From Candidatus Pacearchaeota archaeon (GTDB taxonomy: Archaea > Nanobdellota > Nanobdellia > Pacearchaeales > GW2011-AR1), in contig VGKS01000002.1 of NCBI GenBank assembly GCA_016866935.1, positions 1-47,451 on the forward strand: a stretch of DNA of 47,451 nucleotides, in the 5' to 3' direction. The translations under genes and the position numbers were made by a program. Each line of letters begins with the position of its first letter. Within the stretch, counting starts at the first letter, position 1. The notes under the pieces were generated by a model, which saw only the letters and a program-made list of their open reading frames with translations, searched no databases and was not told the origin of the DNA. Positions 40,477 to 47,451 of this stretch are shown piece by piece.

Positions 40477-43350
40477 CTATTCACCACAACCACTTCTCTG
40501 TGTTTGATTACAAGAATTACACTTTATTGCGCAATTACCTATTCTCTTCGCAGAACCGCCACATAATCCACACACAAGTCCTTCATCACTCGTAAACAAT
40601 GTAAGCTCTCTTTGCTCTTCTTTCAAAGCAGGAATTTCAATTGTAGGAATCTCAACTTCTATCATTTGAGTTTTACCAAATGTATTAAGCATGAACTGTG
40701 AAATGTAATCCACAATTGAAGAAGCGGTTCTTATTGTTGTTCTGCTCTTATCTAATTCTCCTTGTTCTTCTCCGTTTCTTACAAATCCGCTAGGTTCAAA
40801 CTTCTGATGCCTGAATTTACCAAACAATTCGTTAACTGAAACTCCATACTGTAAGTTCATTGATGAAGATAAAGCCCAAGCATCAATTAAACCGCGAACA
40901 GTAGAACCTTGTTTAGCCATTGTTACAAATATTTCTCCAGGTCTACCGTCATCATAAAGTCCTACAGTCAAATAACCTTTCTGATCTGCAAGTTCAAACT
41001 TATGAGTAATTGACTTTCTTGTTTGAGGCATATATTCTCTAGATTGTTTAACCGTAACAACTTCCGCTTTCTTTGCCATCTCCCCTTCAGTCTTTTTAAC
41101 ATTCAAAGGCTGAGATCTTTTTGAGTTCTCACGGTAAATTGCAACAGCTTTTAGTCCGCGTTCCCATGCAAACATGTACGCATCCATTATCTCTTCAATC
41201 GTAGCAGATTCAGGCATGTTAATTGTCTTAGAAATTGCTCCAGAGATATATGGCTGGCAAACTGCCATCATTAATACATGTCCTTTGTAATGAATAGAAC
41301 GTTTGCCTTTAGCAGCCTTAAATGCACAATCAAATACTGGCAAATGTTCCACTTTCAAGTTAGGAGCTCCCTCAATAGTATCATTTTTATTAATATAATC
41401 AAGAATATTTTTCACATCTACCTCATCATACCCCAATCTACCAAGGGCAAGGCCAACAGAACGATTAACTATTTTTAACATTCCTCCTCCAGAAAGAACT
41501 TTGTATTTGACAAGAGCGATATCAGGTTCAATTCCTGTTGTATCGCAATCCATCATAAATGCAATTGTTCCTGTAGGAGCTAAGACTGTGGCCTGAGAAT
41601 TCCTAAATCCATATTGTTTACCAAGTTCATAAGCATCGCTCCAAGAATCCCATGCTTCATTTACCAAAAATCTCAAATCATAAGGAATTTTATTTACATC
41701 GATGTCTTTTACATGATCACGATGCATTGCAATAACTTGAAGCATTGAATCCCTATTCTCAGCATATCTAGGGAAAGGACCAACAATTGAAGCAATATTA
41801 GCAGATGCCTTGTAAGCCTGTCCGCACATCAAAGCAGTTATAGCAGCTGAAACTGCTCTACCCTCATCAGAATCATAAGGCAATCCAAAGCTCATTAATA
41901 ATGCTCCTAAATTAGCATATCCTAATCCAAGAGGTCTAAAATCATGAGAGTTCTGAGCTATCTTTTCAGTTGGGTAAGAGCTTCCATCTACAAGTAATTC
42001 CATAGAAGTAATAAATCTATCAACAACTTTCTTAAAAGACATAGCATCAAATTTTCCCTCACTAGTCAAGAATTTCATCAAATTAATAGATGCTAAGTTA
42101 CAGGCAGAATCATCTAAAAACATGTACTCGCTGCACGGATTAGACGCATTAATTCTACCAGAAACTTTTGAAGTATGGTATTTGTTTATTATAGTATCAA
42201 ATTGCATTCCAGGGTCACCACAAATATGCGTTCCCTCAGCAATCTTACGCAATATATCCGTTGCCTTAAATGTATCAGAAACCTTACCATCCTTCACAAA
42301 CTTTGTCTGCCATTCTCCATCAGTTTTAACAGCATCCATGAAAGAGTCAGAGGCTCTTACAGACATATTACAATTCTGGAAAGCAATAGAAGCATAGGCT
42401 TCTCCATTCATTCCTCCAGAATATCCTTGTTCAATCAAAGCCCAAGCTTTCTTCTCCTCTTTTTGCTTAGACTCTATAAAATCAATAACATCTGGATGGT
42501 CAACATTCAGAATTTCCATTTTAGCTGCCCTTCTAGTCTTTCCTCCGGACTTAATAGCTCCAGCATAAGCATCATATCCTTTCATAAAAGATAAAGGACC
42601 GCTACTCTTTCCCCCCCCAGTCAATTTTTCCTTACTGCTTCTTAGAGTAGAACGATTAGTTCCAGTACCAGATCCAGCTTTGAAAAGATTAGCTTCAGCT
42701 ACTTGAACAGTCATAATAGAATCCATTGTATCTTCCATACTTTGAATGAAACATGCAGAACACTGAGGTCTATCCATTGTTTTTTGAGATTTGACTACTT
42801 TTCCGCTAGCCTCATCCCAAACATAAGCTGAGACTCCTCCAGCAATTGGATTATATTCCTGTATTCCAACATTAAACCAAACAGGAGAATTGAAAATAGA
42901 CATCTGATTTAAACATATAGAAGCTATCTCATCTCTTAATGAATCAGCCTGCTCTTGACTGAAATATCTTTGTTTTACTGCCTGTCTTCCTATAAATCTA
43001 GAAACTCTTCCTATAATCTTCTCAACAGAGTCCTCTCTTTCTCCTTTAGCCTGGTCACCCCAAAAATATTTACTAGCAACAACTTTCAAAGCAAGACTGC
43101 TCCAAAAATCAGGTTTCTTTACACCCTTCTGAGTAAACACAACTTTACCCATGTCATCTGTAACTGCAACATCTTCAGACACCCAGTTTATCTCTTTACC
43201 AAACATATCATATTTGTAAGCGCCTCTTCCAAGTCTTGTAAAGTATCTATCTACTAAAGAATTAGGATTTGCAAATTCACTTGTTTGTTTTGAACCGAAT
43301 GAAATAGAATTAGAATTGTTATCTTGGTTTGTGTTATTTTCAAAATTCAT
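40477..43350 (-). CDS. nrdJ: Class II (adenosylcobalamin-dependent) ribonucleotide reductase
   Basis: Makes deoxyribonucleotides using B12. Redox and radical cysteines sit in SACFIQS, NPCSEYMFLDDSACNLASINL, and the PTGTIAFMMDCDTTGIEP substrate region is intact. The C-terminus adds a domain with CGLCGG...CAIKCNSC, a zinc-ribbon-like pair typical of long NrdJ forms that may serve as the re-reducible tail. Length is 957 aa with no intein. No NrdB or NrdD gene is nearby. The leader contains a 19-bp palindrome (43364-43382), suggesting repression. Confidence 0.94.
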   Translation of the reverse strand: MNFENNTNQDNNSNSISFGSKQTSEFANPNSLVDRYFTRLGRGAYKYDMFGKEINWVSEDVAVTDDMGKVVFTQKGVKKPDFWSSLALKVVASKYFWGDQAKGEREDSVEKIIGRVSRFIGRQAVKQRYFSQEQADSLRDEIASICLNQMSIFNSPVWFNVGIQEYNPIAGGVSAYVWDEASGKVVKSQKTMDRPQCSACFIQSMEDTMDSIMTVQVAEANLFKAGSGTGTNRSTLRSSKEKLTGGGKSSGPLSFMKGYDAYAGAIKSGGKTRRAAKMEILNVDHPDVIDFIESKQKEEKKAWALIEQGYSGGMNGEAYASIAFQNCNMSVRASDSFMDAVKTDGEWQTKFVKDGKVSDTFKATDILRKIAEGTHICGDPGMQFDTIINKYHTSKVSGRINASNPCSEYMFLDDSACNLASINLMKFLTSEGKFDAMSFKKVVDRFITSMELLVDGSSYPTEKIAQNSHDFRPLGLGYANLGALLMSFGLPYDSDEGRAVSAAITALMCGQAYKASANIASIVGPFPRYAENRDSMLQVIAMHRDHVKDIDVNKIPYDLRFLVNEAWDSWSDAYELGKQYGFRNSQATVLAPTGTIAFMMDCDTTGIEPDIALVKYKVLSGGGMLKIVNRSVGLALGRLGYDEVDVKNILDYINKNDTIEGAPNLKVEHLPVFDCAFKAAKGKRSIHYKGHVLMMAVCQPYISGAISKTINMPESATIEEIMDAYMFAWERGLKAVAIYRENSKRSQPLNVKKTEGEMAKKAEVVTVKQSREYMPQTRKSITHKFELADQKGYLTVGLYDDGRPGEIFVTMAKQGSTVRGLIDAWALSSSMNLQYGVSVNELFGKFRHQKFEPSGFVRNGEEQGELDKSRTTIRTASSIVDYISQFMLNTFGKTQMIEVEIPTIEIPALKEEQRELTLFTSDEGLVCGLCGGSAKRIGNCAIKCNSCNQTQRSGCGE

Positions 43351-43363
43351 TCTTTTTGGCCTC

Positions 43364-43382
43364 TTTTTATCGTCGATAAAAA
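43364..43382. promoter_or_regulatory. Palindromic operator candidate in nrdJ leader
   Basis: TTTTTATCG-T-CGATAAAAA is a perfect 9-bp inverted repeat with a one-base centre, between the predicted start site (about 43407, from TATA 43432-43437) and the ATG. A further TTATCG half-site lies at 43407-43412. It is unlike the bacterial NrdR box. Confidence 0.55.
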
Positions 43383-43498
43383 ATATTTCTAATTATTTTT
43401 TTCAACTTATCGCACACAAACAAATTCTATATTTAAACTTTTATATGGTTTAGAAAACACCAAATTAATTTTCCAGTAGTAATCGCTTTTTGTTCGTT

Positions 43499-44377
43499 TT
43501 ATTTCTTTACCATGGCAGTAAATTGAGCATCATCAGGTAAATCCAAAGATATTTTCTTAACCTCATTATTTATTTTAATAAATTCTTCATATGTTATATT
43601 ATTTTCTCTTTTATATTTACACCAATCGCAATATTTTCCACCACAAGCCGGCCATTCAGTAGCATTTTCGATGCTTTTTACAAGTTCAAGAGTATCCTTC
43701 TTTAACTTTTCAAGCTGCTCTTTGTTTCTTTCAGAAACAATTTTCTGATTGAAATTTAGAAAATGCCATATTAATCTAACTTTAATGTCTTTTCCAAAAG
43801 TCTCACGCAGCCCAATATCATAAAATGCAAGTTGCCTGTCTTTCTCAAAATCCTCTTTCTTTTTCATTGACTGATTAGTCTTATAATCATGAACCTCATA
43901 AACTCCATCTTCTCCTAAATCCAATCTATCAATAAATCCTTGAATCTTGTATTTTCCTTCTTCGTCTAAAGGAAAAAGAATTTTATGTTCTATAGCAATT
44001 ACTTTTTGATTAAAAGGTTTATTTTTAGTATAATAATCTACTAAGAATCTAATTCCTTTATTGTAATTATCTATTTCATCCCCATTAATTATTCCCACAT
44101 CTTCTTTTTCTATGTTTTTTATCCAGTTTTCTGTAAAGTATTCAATCAGTTCATCTACAGTAACTTCTCTATGTTTTACTTGATGATAAAGCCATTCCAG
44201 TGCTTCATGAGTCATTGTACCCAAGAATAGAGGCATTGCAGTTGGAATAGGTGGAGAAAGTTTATCAATATACCTTAATTTGTAGAACTCAGGACATGAT
44301 TCATAAAGCCACAAACGAGAATGCGAGAATATCTTCTCACCATTTTTTTCATCACTTTTTCCATTTCTTACAGCCAT
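43499..44377 (-). CDS. PD-(D/E)XK nuclease with Fe-S cluster (RecB/Cas4-like)
   Basis: RecB-family nuclease fold: GTMTHEALEWL, then GFIDRLDL and EVHDYKTNQ, supplying the H, D and D-x-K active-site residues. C28 (YESCPEFY) together with C245, C250 and C253 (CGGKYCDWC) form the split four-cysteine set that binds a 4Fe-4S cluster in Cas4 and AddB. No cas genes or repeat array are in the window, so a role in DNA repair rather than CRISPR is more likely. A TTTAAAAACC TATA box lies about 70 nt upstream. Confidence 0.85.
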   Translation of the reverse strand: MAVRNGKSDEKNGEKIFSHSRLWLYESCPEFYKLRYIDKLSPPIPTAMPLFLGTMTHEALEWLYHQVKHREVTVDELIEYFTENWIKNIEKEDVGIINGDEIDNYNKGIRFLVDYYTKNKPFNQKVIAIEHKILFPLDEEGKYKIQGFIDRLDLGEDGVYEVHDYKTNQSMKKKEDFEKDRQLAFYDIGLRETFGKDIKVRLIWHFLNFNQKIVSERNKEQLEKLKKDTLELVKSIENATEWPACGGKYCDWCKYKRENNITYEEFIKINNEVKKISLDLPDDAQFTAMVKK

Positions 44378-44512
44378 TTAATCAATCACCATGTCACAAA
44401 CACAAAAGCCCATATTATAAAAATATGTCTATGAACTCTTAATAGAATGGTTTTTAAAGTAGTTAACTTTACAATAATTAATAACTGTTCTGGTATGTTC
44501 TGCTATACAGGA

Positions 44513-45027
44513 CTACTTTTTTGATAAGGCTTTCTTTAGATTAATTGACCCATCACATGATTTTATGAGTAAATAAGAGGAACTTTTAGGAAAGAAAGCA
44601 TTTATTACTCTTTTCATATTTTTCTGAACTAATTTAATTGCAGGAATAAAATCTTCATCTCCTGAAACTATTATTGCTACATCATAAAGATTTTCATAAT
44701 CTCCTTGGATTAAATCTGTTGCTAAATAAACATCATCTCCTTTTATGATATATTCTATCTTTCCATCCTCAAGTAAAATTTTCTTAAGATTACACAAGAC
44801 TACATTAAAGTTTGGAATCTTCTTTAGTTTATCCAAGAATACTAGATGATTATTATATTTACCAATATCCTTCTCTTTGTCTAATAAAGCAACATAATAA
44901 TTACAACTTTCCTTTTAGTTTCCAATTTTTTAATTAATTCTTCAAATCTAATTTTAAGTCCATATCTTTTTAAATTATTATCTAAATTGCTTCCATCTAT
45001 AAAAATTGCAACTCTTTGATCTTGCAT
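44513..45027 (-). pseudogene. NYN-domain nuclease (LabA/DUF88), apparent frameshift
   Basis: The first frame, from ATG 45027, reads MQDQRVAIFIDGSNLDNNLKRYGLKIRFEELIKKLETK, the start of a NYN (PIN-like) domain with its first catalytic Asp. The second reads ESCNYYVALLDKEKDIGKYNNHLVFLDKLKK and includes KGDDVYLATDL and IVSGDEDF, the other acidic motifs. One extra base in the TTTT at 44913-44916 joins them to about 170 aa. All expected catalytic Asp residues survive, so inactivation would be recent. The gene follows the Arg/Lys-rich 25-residue ORF by 30 nt. Confidence 0.75.
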
Positions 45028-45057
45028 ATAATAGACATTATACCCAAGTTATAAAAT

Positions 45058-45135
45058 TTATCTTCTAGCTACTCTTCTAGAAACTTTTCTCTTCAAGATT
45101 GCTTTTCTTCTGCTTCTTCTAATAATTTTTCTCAT
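45058..45135 (-). CDS. 25-residue Arg/Lys-rich peptide (eL41-like candidate)
   Basis: Not in the ORF track. The frame MRKIIRRSRRKAILKRKV...RRVARR has 10 Arg and 4 Lys in 25 residues. Its size and charge resemble eL41 of the ribosome, although the sequence itself is not a clear match. The ATG lies about 25 nt after GTTTAAAAAC (45155-45164), the same strong element as before uS12 and EF-2, consistent with a leaderless, highly expressed gene. Other basic RNA- or DNA-binding roles are possible. Confidence 0.5.
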   Translation of the reverse strand: MRKIIRRSRRKAILKRKVSRRVARR

Positions 45136-45154
45136 ATCAAATAAATGTAAAAAT

Positions 45155-45164
45155 TGTTTTTAAA
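45155..45164 (-). promoter_or_regulatory. TATA box of the 25-residue basic ORF
   Basis: Minus-strand GTTTAAAAAC, of the type used by translation genes in this window, centred about 25 nt before the ATG at 45135. Confidence 0.5.
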
Positions 45165-45165
45165 C

Positions 45166-46272
45166 TTATCTAATGAGCTCATTCAAAACTTTCAAAAAAT
45201 AATCAACATCTTTTTTTGTTAAATCAATAGATAAGGAAACTCTAATAGAACTATTCATCTCTTTACTAGATAATCCAATCGCCTTAAGAGCAGAATCTTC
45301 AACTTCTTTTTTAGAATCACAAGCACTCCCTCTAGAAACATAGATTCCTTTTGCAGATAAATCAAACATTAATCGTTCGGAGTCAACTCCATCAAAACAG
45401 ACAAAGATATTATTTGCAAGTCTTTCTTCATCAGGTCCAATTATTCTTCCTCCAATTTTAATTAATCCTTCAGTCAAGTATTTTCTAATTTCATCAACTC
45501 TTTTCCAATCTTCTTTCATACTCAATTCAATAGCCTTGCTCATACCAACAATTCCAAGAGTATTCTCTGTTCCACTCCTAAGCCCTTTTTCTTGCCCTCC
45601 ACCATGAATAAGTGCAGAAAACTTAATTCCCTCACGAACATAAAGTATTCCAATTCCCTTTGGCCCTCCAATCTTATGGGCAGAAGCTGAAAGTAAGTCA
45701 ATATTCCAATCATGAACAAGAATTCGCATTTTACCAAAAGTTTGAGCAGCATCAGTATGAAATAAAACTCCTTTGCTCTTACAAATATCTCCAATCCTTT
45801 TCAAGTCCTGCACAGTGCCAAAGATATTATTTCCATGCATCACAGAAACAAACAAAGTCTCAGAATCAATATTTTTTTCAATAAAATCAATGTCAACAAA
45901 CCCATCCTTATATACAGGAATTTCTATTATTTTATATCCCCAATTTGCAAAAAGTTTAGCAGTCTCACGAATAGAAGGGTGTTCAATAGATGAAATTAAT
46001 ATCTTTTTTTTCTGCGAAGTATGTGCAAGCCCAGAAAAAATCCAATTGTTTGATTCTGTAGTACCAGAAGTAAAATATATTTCATGTGCCTTTGCCCCAA
46101 TTGCTCTTGAAATTTGAGTTCTAGATTCTAAAACTAATTTAGAAGCTTTATCCCCTAAATCATGTGAAGAACTAGGATTTCCGTAATTAGAAAGCATAGC
46201 TTCATTCATAACTTTAACAACTCCAGGATAAACCTTTGTAGTAGATGCATTATCAAAGTATAATTCTTTCAT
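45166..46272 (-). CDS. iscS: Cysteine desulfurase (NifS/IscS-like)
   Basis: A PLP enzyme that takes sulfur from cysteine for Fe-S clusters and thiolated tRNA. Motifs: DNASTTKVYPGV, SGTTESNNWIF, SSIEHPS, HTDAAQTFGK, the PLP lysine in SASAHKIGGPKG, RSGTENT, and the catalytic loop SRGSACDSKKEV with its Cys. The track starts at a TTG; the ATG at 46272 is about 27 nt after GTTAAAAGCC and is preferred (368 aa). No IscU is adjacent. The Fe-S nuclease at 43499-44377 is one likely client. Confidence 0.93.
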   Translation of the reverse strand: MKELYFDNASTTKVYPGVVKVMNEAMLSNYGNPSSSHDLGDKASKLVLESRTQISRAIGAKAHEIYFTSGTTESNNWIFSGLAHTSQKKKILISSIEHPSIRETAKLFANWGYKIIEIPVYKDGFVDIDFIEKNIDSETLFVSVMHGNNIFGTVQDLKRIGDICKSKGVLFHTDAAQTFGKMRILVHDWNIDLLSASAHKIGGPKGIGILYVREGIKFSALIHGGGQEKGLRSGTENTLGIVGMSKAIELSMKEDWKRVDEIRKYLTEGLIKIGGRIIGPDEERLANNIFVCFDGVDSERLMFDLSAKGIYVSRGSACDSKKEVEDSALKAIGLSSKEMNSSIRVSLSIDLTKKDVDYFLKVLNELIR

Positions 46273-46389
46273 AATCAAATATGTTCAATAGGGCTTTTAA
46301 CACTTGCCTTTATTAGATGAGGCCCTATAAATTAACCATATATAAATTATACTAGTAAGGCTTTTAATCTTAACAATCTAAAATTAATT

Positions 46390-47148
46390 ATGAAACTTCT
46401 ATCCTGGAACGTAAACGGAATTCGCTCAATAATAAAAAAAGATTCTATTAAAAATATTGAAAAAGAAAACCCTGACATAATATGCTTGCAAGAAATAAAA
46501 GCCAATCAAGACCAAGTAGACAAAATCTTTGAAGGCTACGAGAACCATATATGGAACTCTGCAGAAAAGAAAGGCTATTCAGGAACCGCCATATTCAGTA
46601 AAATTAAACCTTTATCGGTAAAGTTTGGAAAAGAATTACTTGAAGATAATGAGGGCAGAGTTATTGTAGCAGAGTTCAATCATTTCTTTTTAGTAAATGT
46701 TTACACTCCAAATTCTCAAAGAGGTCTATTAAGACTAAAAGAAAGATTAGTTTGGGATAAGAAATTCTTAGCCTTAATGAAAAGTCTTGAAAATAAAAAA
46801 CCAGTTGTATTCTGTGGAGACTTAAATGTGGCACATAAAGAAATTGATATTGCAAGACCAAAAGACAATGTAAAAAACGCAGGTTTCACTCCAGAAGAAA
46901 GAGCAAGTTTTGACAATTACATAAGTCATGGATTCATAGATTCATTCAGACACTTTAATCCAAATGCTAAAGACAGCTATACTTGGTGGAGTCCTATGCA
47001 TAATGCAAGATCAAAGAACATAGGTTGGAGAATAGACTATTTCTGCATTTCAAATTCATTAAAGAGTAATTTAACTTCTGCACATATTTTAAAAGAAATT
47101 AATGGAAGCGATCATTGTCCAATTTCGATAAACTTAAAGTTCAATTGA
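46390..47148 (+). CDS. xthA: Exodeoxyribonuclease III / AP endonuclease
   Basis: Base-excision repair enzyme of the ExoIII family. All catalytic motifs are intact: LSWNVNGIRS, LQEIKA (metal-binding Glu), NVYTPNSQRG, GDLNVAH (Asp and Asn), GWRIDYF and GSDHCPI (Asp and His). Length 252 aa is normal. It is divergent from iscS and its stop overlaps the convergent thioredoxin-like gene by 8 nt. Confidence 0.95.
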   Translation: MKLLSWNVNGIRSIIKKDSIKNIEKENPDIICLQEIKANQDQVDKIFEGYENHIWNSAEKKGYSGTAIFSKIKPLSVKFGKELLEDNEGRVIVAEFNHFFLVNVYTPNSQRGLLRLKERLVWDKKFLALMKSLENKKPVVFCGDLNVAHKEIDIARPKDNVKNAGFTPEERASFDNYISHGFIDSFRHFNPNAKDSYTWWSPMHNARSKNIGWRIDYFCISNSLKSNLTSAHILKEINGSDHCPISINLKFN

Positions 47149-47451
47149 GATTACAACCAGAAATCTTAATCAATTCTTCAAAGTTTTTAACTCCATAAAC
47201 TATTTGTTTTCCTATCTGCCAAGCAGGAACTCCCCCTTCAGGGCACTCTTGAGCCTTCTCACACAATATTGTATTGATATTATCTTTTGCATTTCCAAAC
47301 AATTCAAGTTGAGACTCACAATCAGGGCATGTCCTAGAAGTGTAAAGAACAGCATTCTTTTCATTTAAACAAGTAGCAAGCTTTTCTTTCTCGTCTTCTC
47401 CCAATACATACCCAGTAGTTTTAGAAAACCAATCTGAAAAATAGTAAAGAC
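47141..47451 (-). CDS. Thioredoxin-fold protein, N-terminus cut by window edge
   Basis: The track starts at a TTG (47404), but the frame stays open to the end of the window (YYFSDWFSKTTGYVLGEDEKEKLATC), so the gene is partial. The visible part has the motif VLYTSRTCPDC, then CEKAQECPEGGVPAWQIGKQIVYGVKNFEELIKISGC, with a cis-Pro-like GVPAW. This is the thioredoxin-like domain often attached to VKOR or a membrane anchor, so the missing N-terminal part may be membrane-embedded. Confidence 0.78.
   Translation of the reverse strand, partial: LYYFSDWFSKTTGYVLGEDEKEKLATCLNEKNAVLYTSRTCPDCESQLELFGNAKDNINTILCEKAQECPEGGVPAWQIGKQIVYGVKNFEELIKISGCNLN

Noticed and set aside
42122-42594. Plus-strand frames of 91 and 139 codons opposite nrdJ
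   Set aside because: Both lie antisense to well-conserved nrdJ sequence and overlap each other in different frames.
43499-44377. Cas4 of a CRISPR system
   Set aside because: The Fe-S PD-(D/E)XK nuclease has no cas neighbours and no repeat array is visible in the window; a general RecB-like nuclease is the safer call.

Overview
This window comes from an archaeon, most likely a low-GC DPANN lineage such as Pacearchaeota or Woesearchaeota. The archaeal assignment rests on the RNA polymerase genes (RpoH, unsplit RpoB), archaeal EF-2, EF-1A, uS7 and uS12, archaeal-type DnaG primase, tRNAs without encoded CCA, and many start codons lying about 25 nt after a TATA box (leaderless transcripts). The phylum is inferred from small AT-rich gene content and many short lineage-specific membrane proteins; no search was run.

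Layout. 1-2.9 kb: a gene cut by the left edge, a membrane protein fused to an AlbA_2 (Schlafen) domain, a circularly permuted GTPase, and a truncated RelE toxin. 3.3-5.6 kb: a compact operon for thiol-disulfide exchange at the membrane (DoxX, VKOR, a membrane-anchored thioredoxin, CcdA). 5.7-9.5 kb: a frameshifted Nudix gene, tRNA-Ser, initiator tRNA-Met, a zinc-ribbon protein and unknown membrane proteins. 9.5-14.6 kb: RNase HII, a divergent PurA-like enzyme, and an SMC-type ATPase with a Rad50-like CPLC zinc hook in place of the hinge. 14.6-20.6 kb: a split membrane protein, a large surface protein, DnaG with a structured leader, two very short ORFs or RNAs, a TPR protein and an ITPase/XTPase.

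20.8-37.5 kb is the information-processing core on the minus strand: rpoH-rpoB-rpoA (A' and A'' fused)-nusA-uS12-orf62-orf93-uS7-orf102-EF-2, with EF-1A about 3.7 kb further on, separated by an accessory block (DUF1295/DUF2177 pair, XRE regulator, RHH pair). The three small unknown genes tightly overlapping uS12 and uS7 are candidate lineage-specific translation proteins. 37.5-40.4 kb: tRNA-Lys with a 17-bp repeat of its 3' end, thioredoxin, and secreted or unknown proteins. 40.4-47.4 kb: class II ribonucleotide reductase, a PD-(D/E)XK Fe-S nuclease, a frameshifted NYN nuclease, a 25-residue Arg/Lys peptide, cysteine desulfurase, exonuclease III, and a thioredoxin-like gene cut by the right edge.

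The most notable points are the SMC/zinc-hook chimera, the unknown genes inside the uS12-uS7 operon, departures from near-universal motifs in EF-2 and uS12, a TTATCG-type inverted repeat shared by the dnaG and nrdJ leaders, a dnaG leader able to form two exclusive hairpins, and several apparent one-base homopolymer frameshifts confined to accessory genes.
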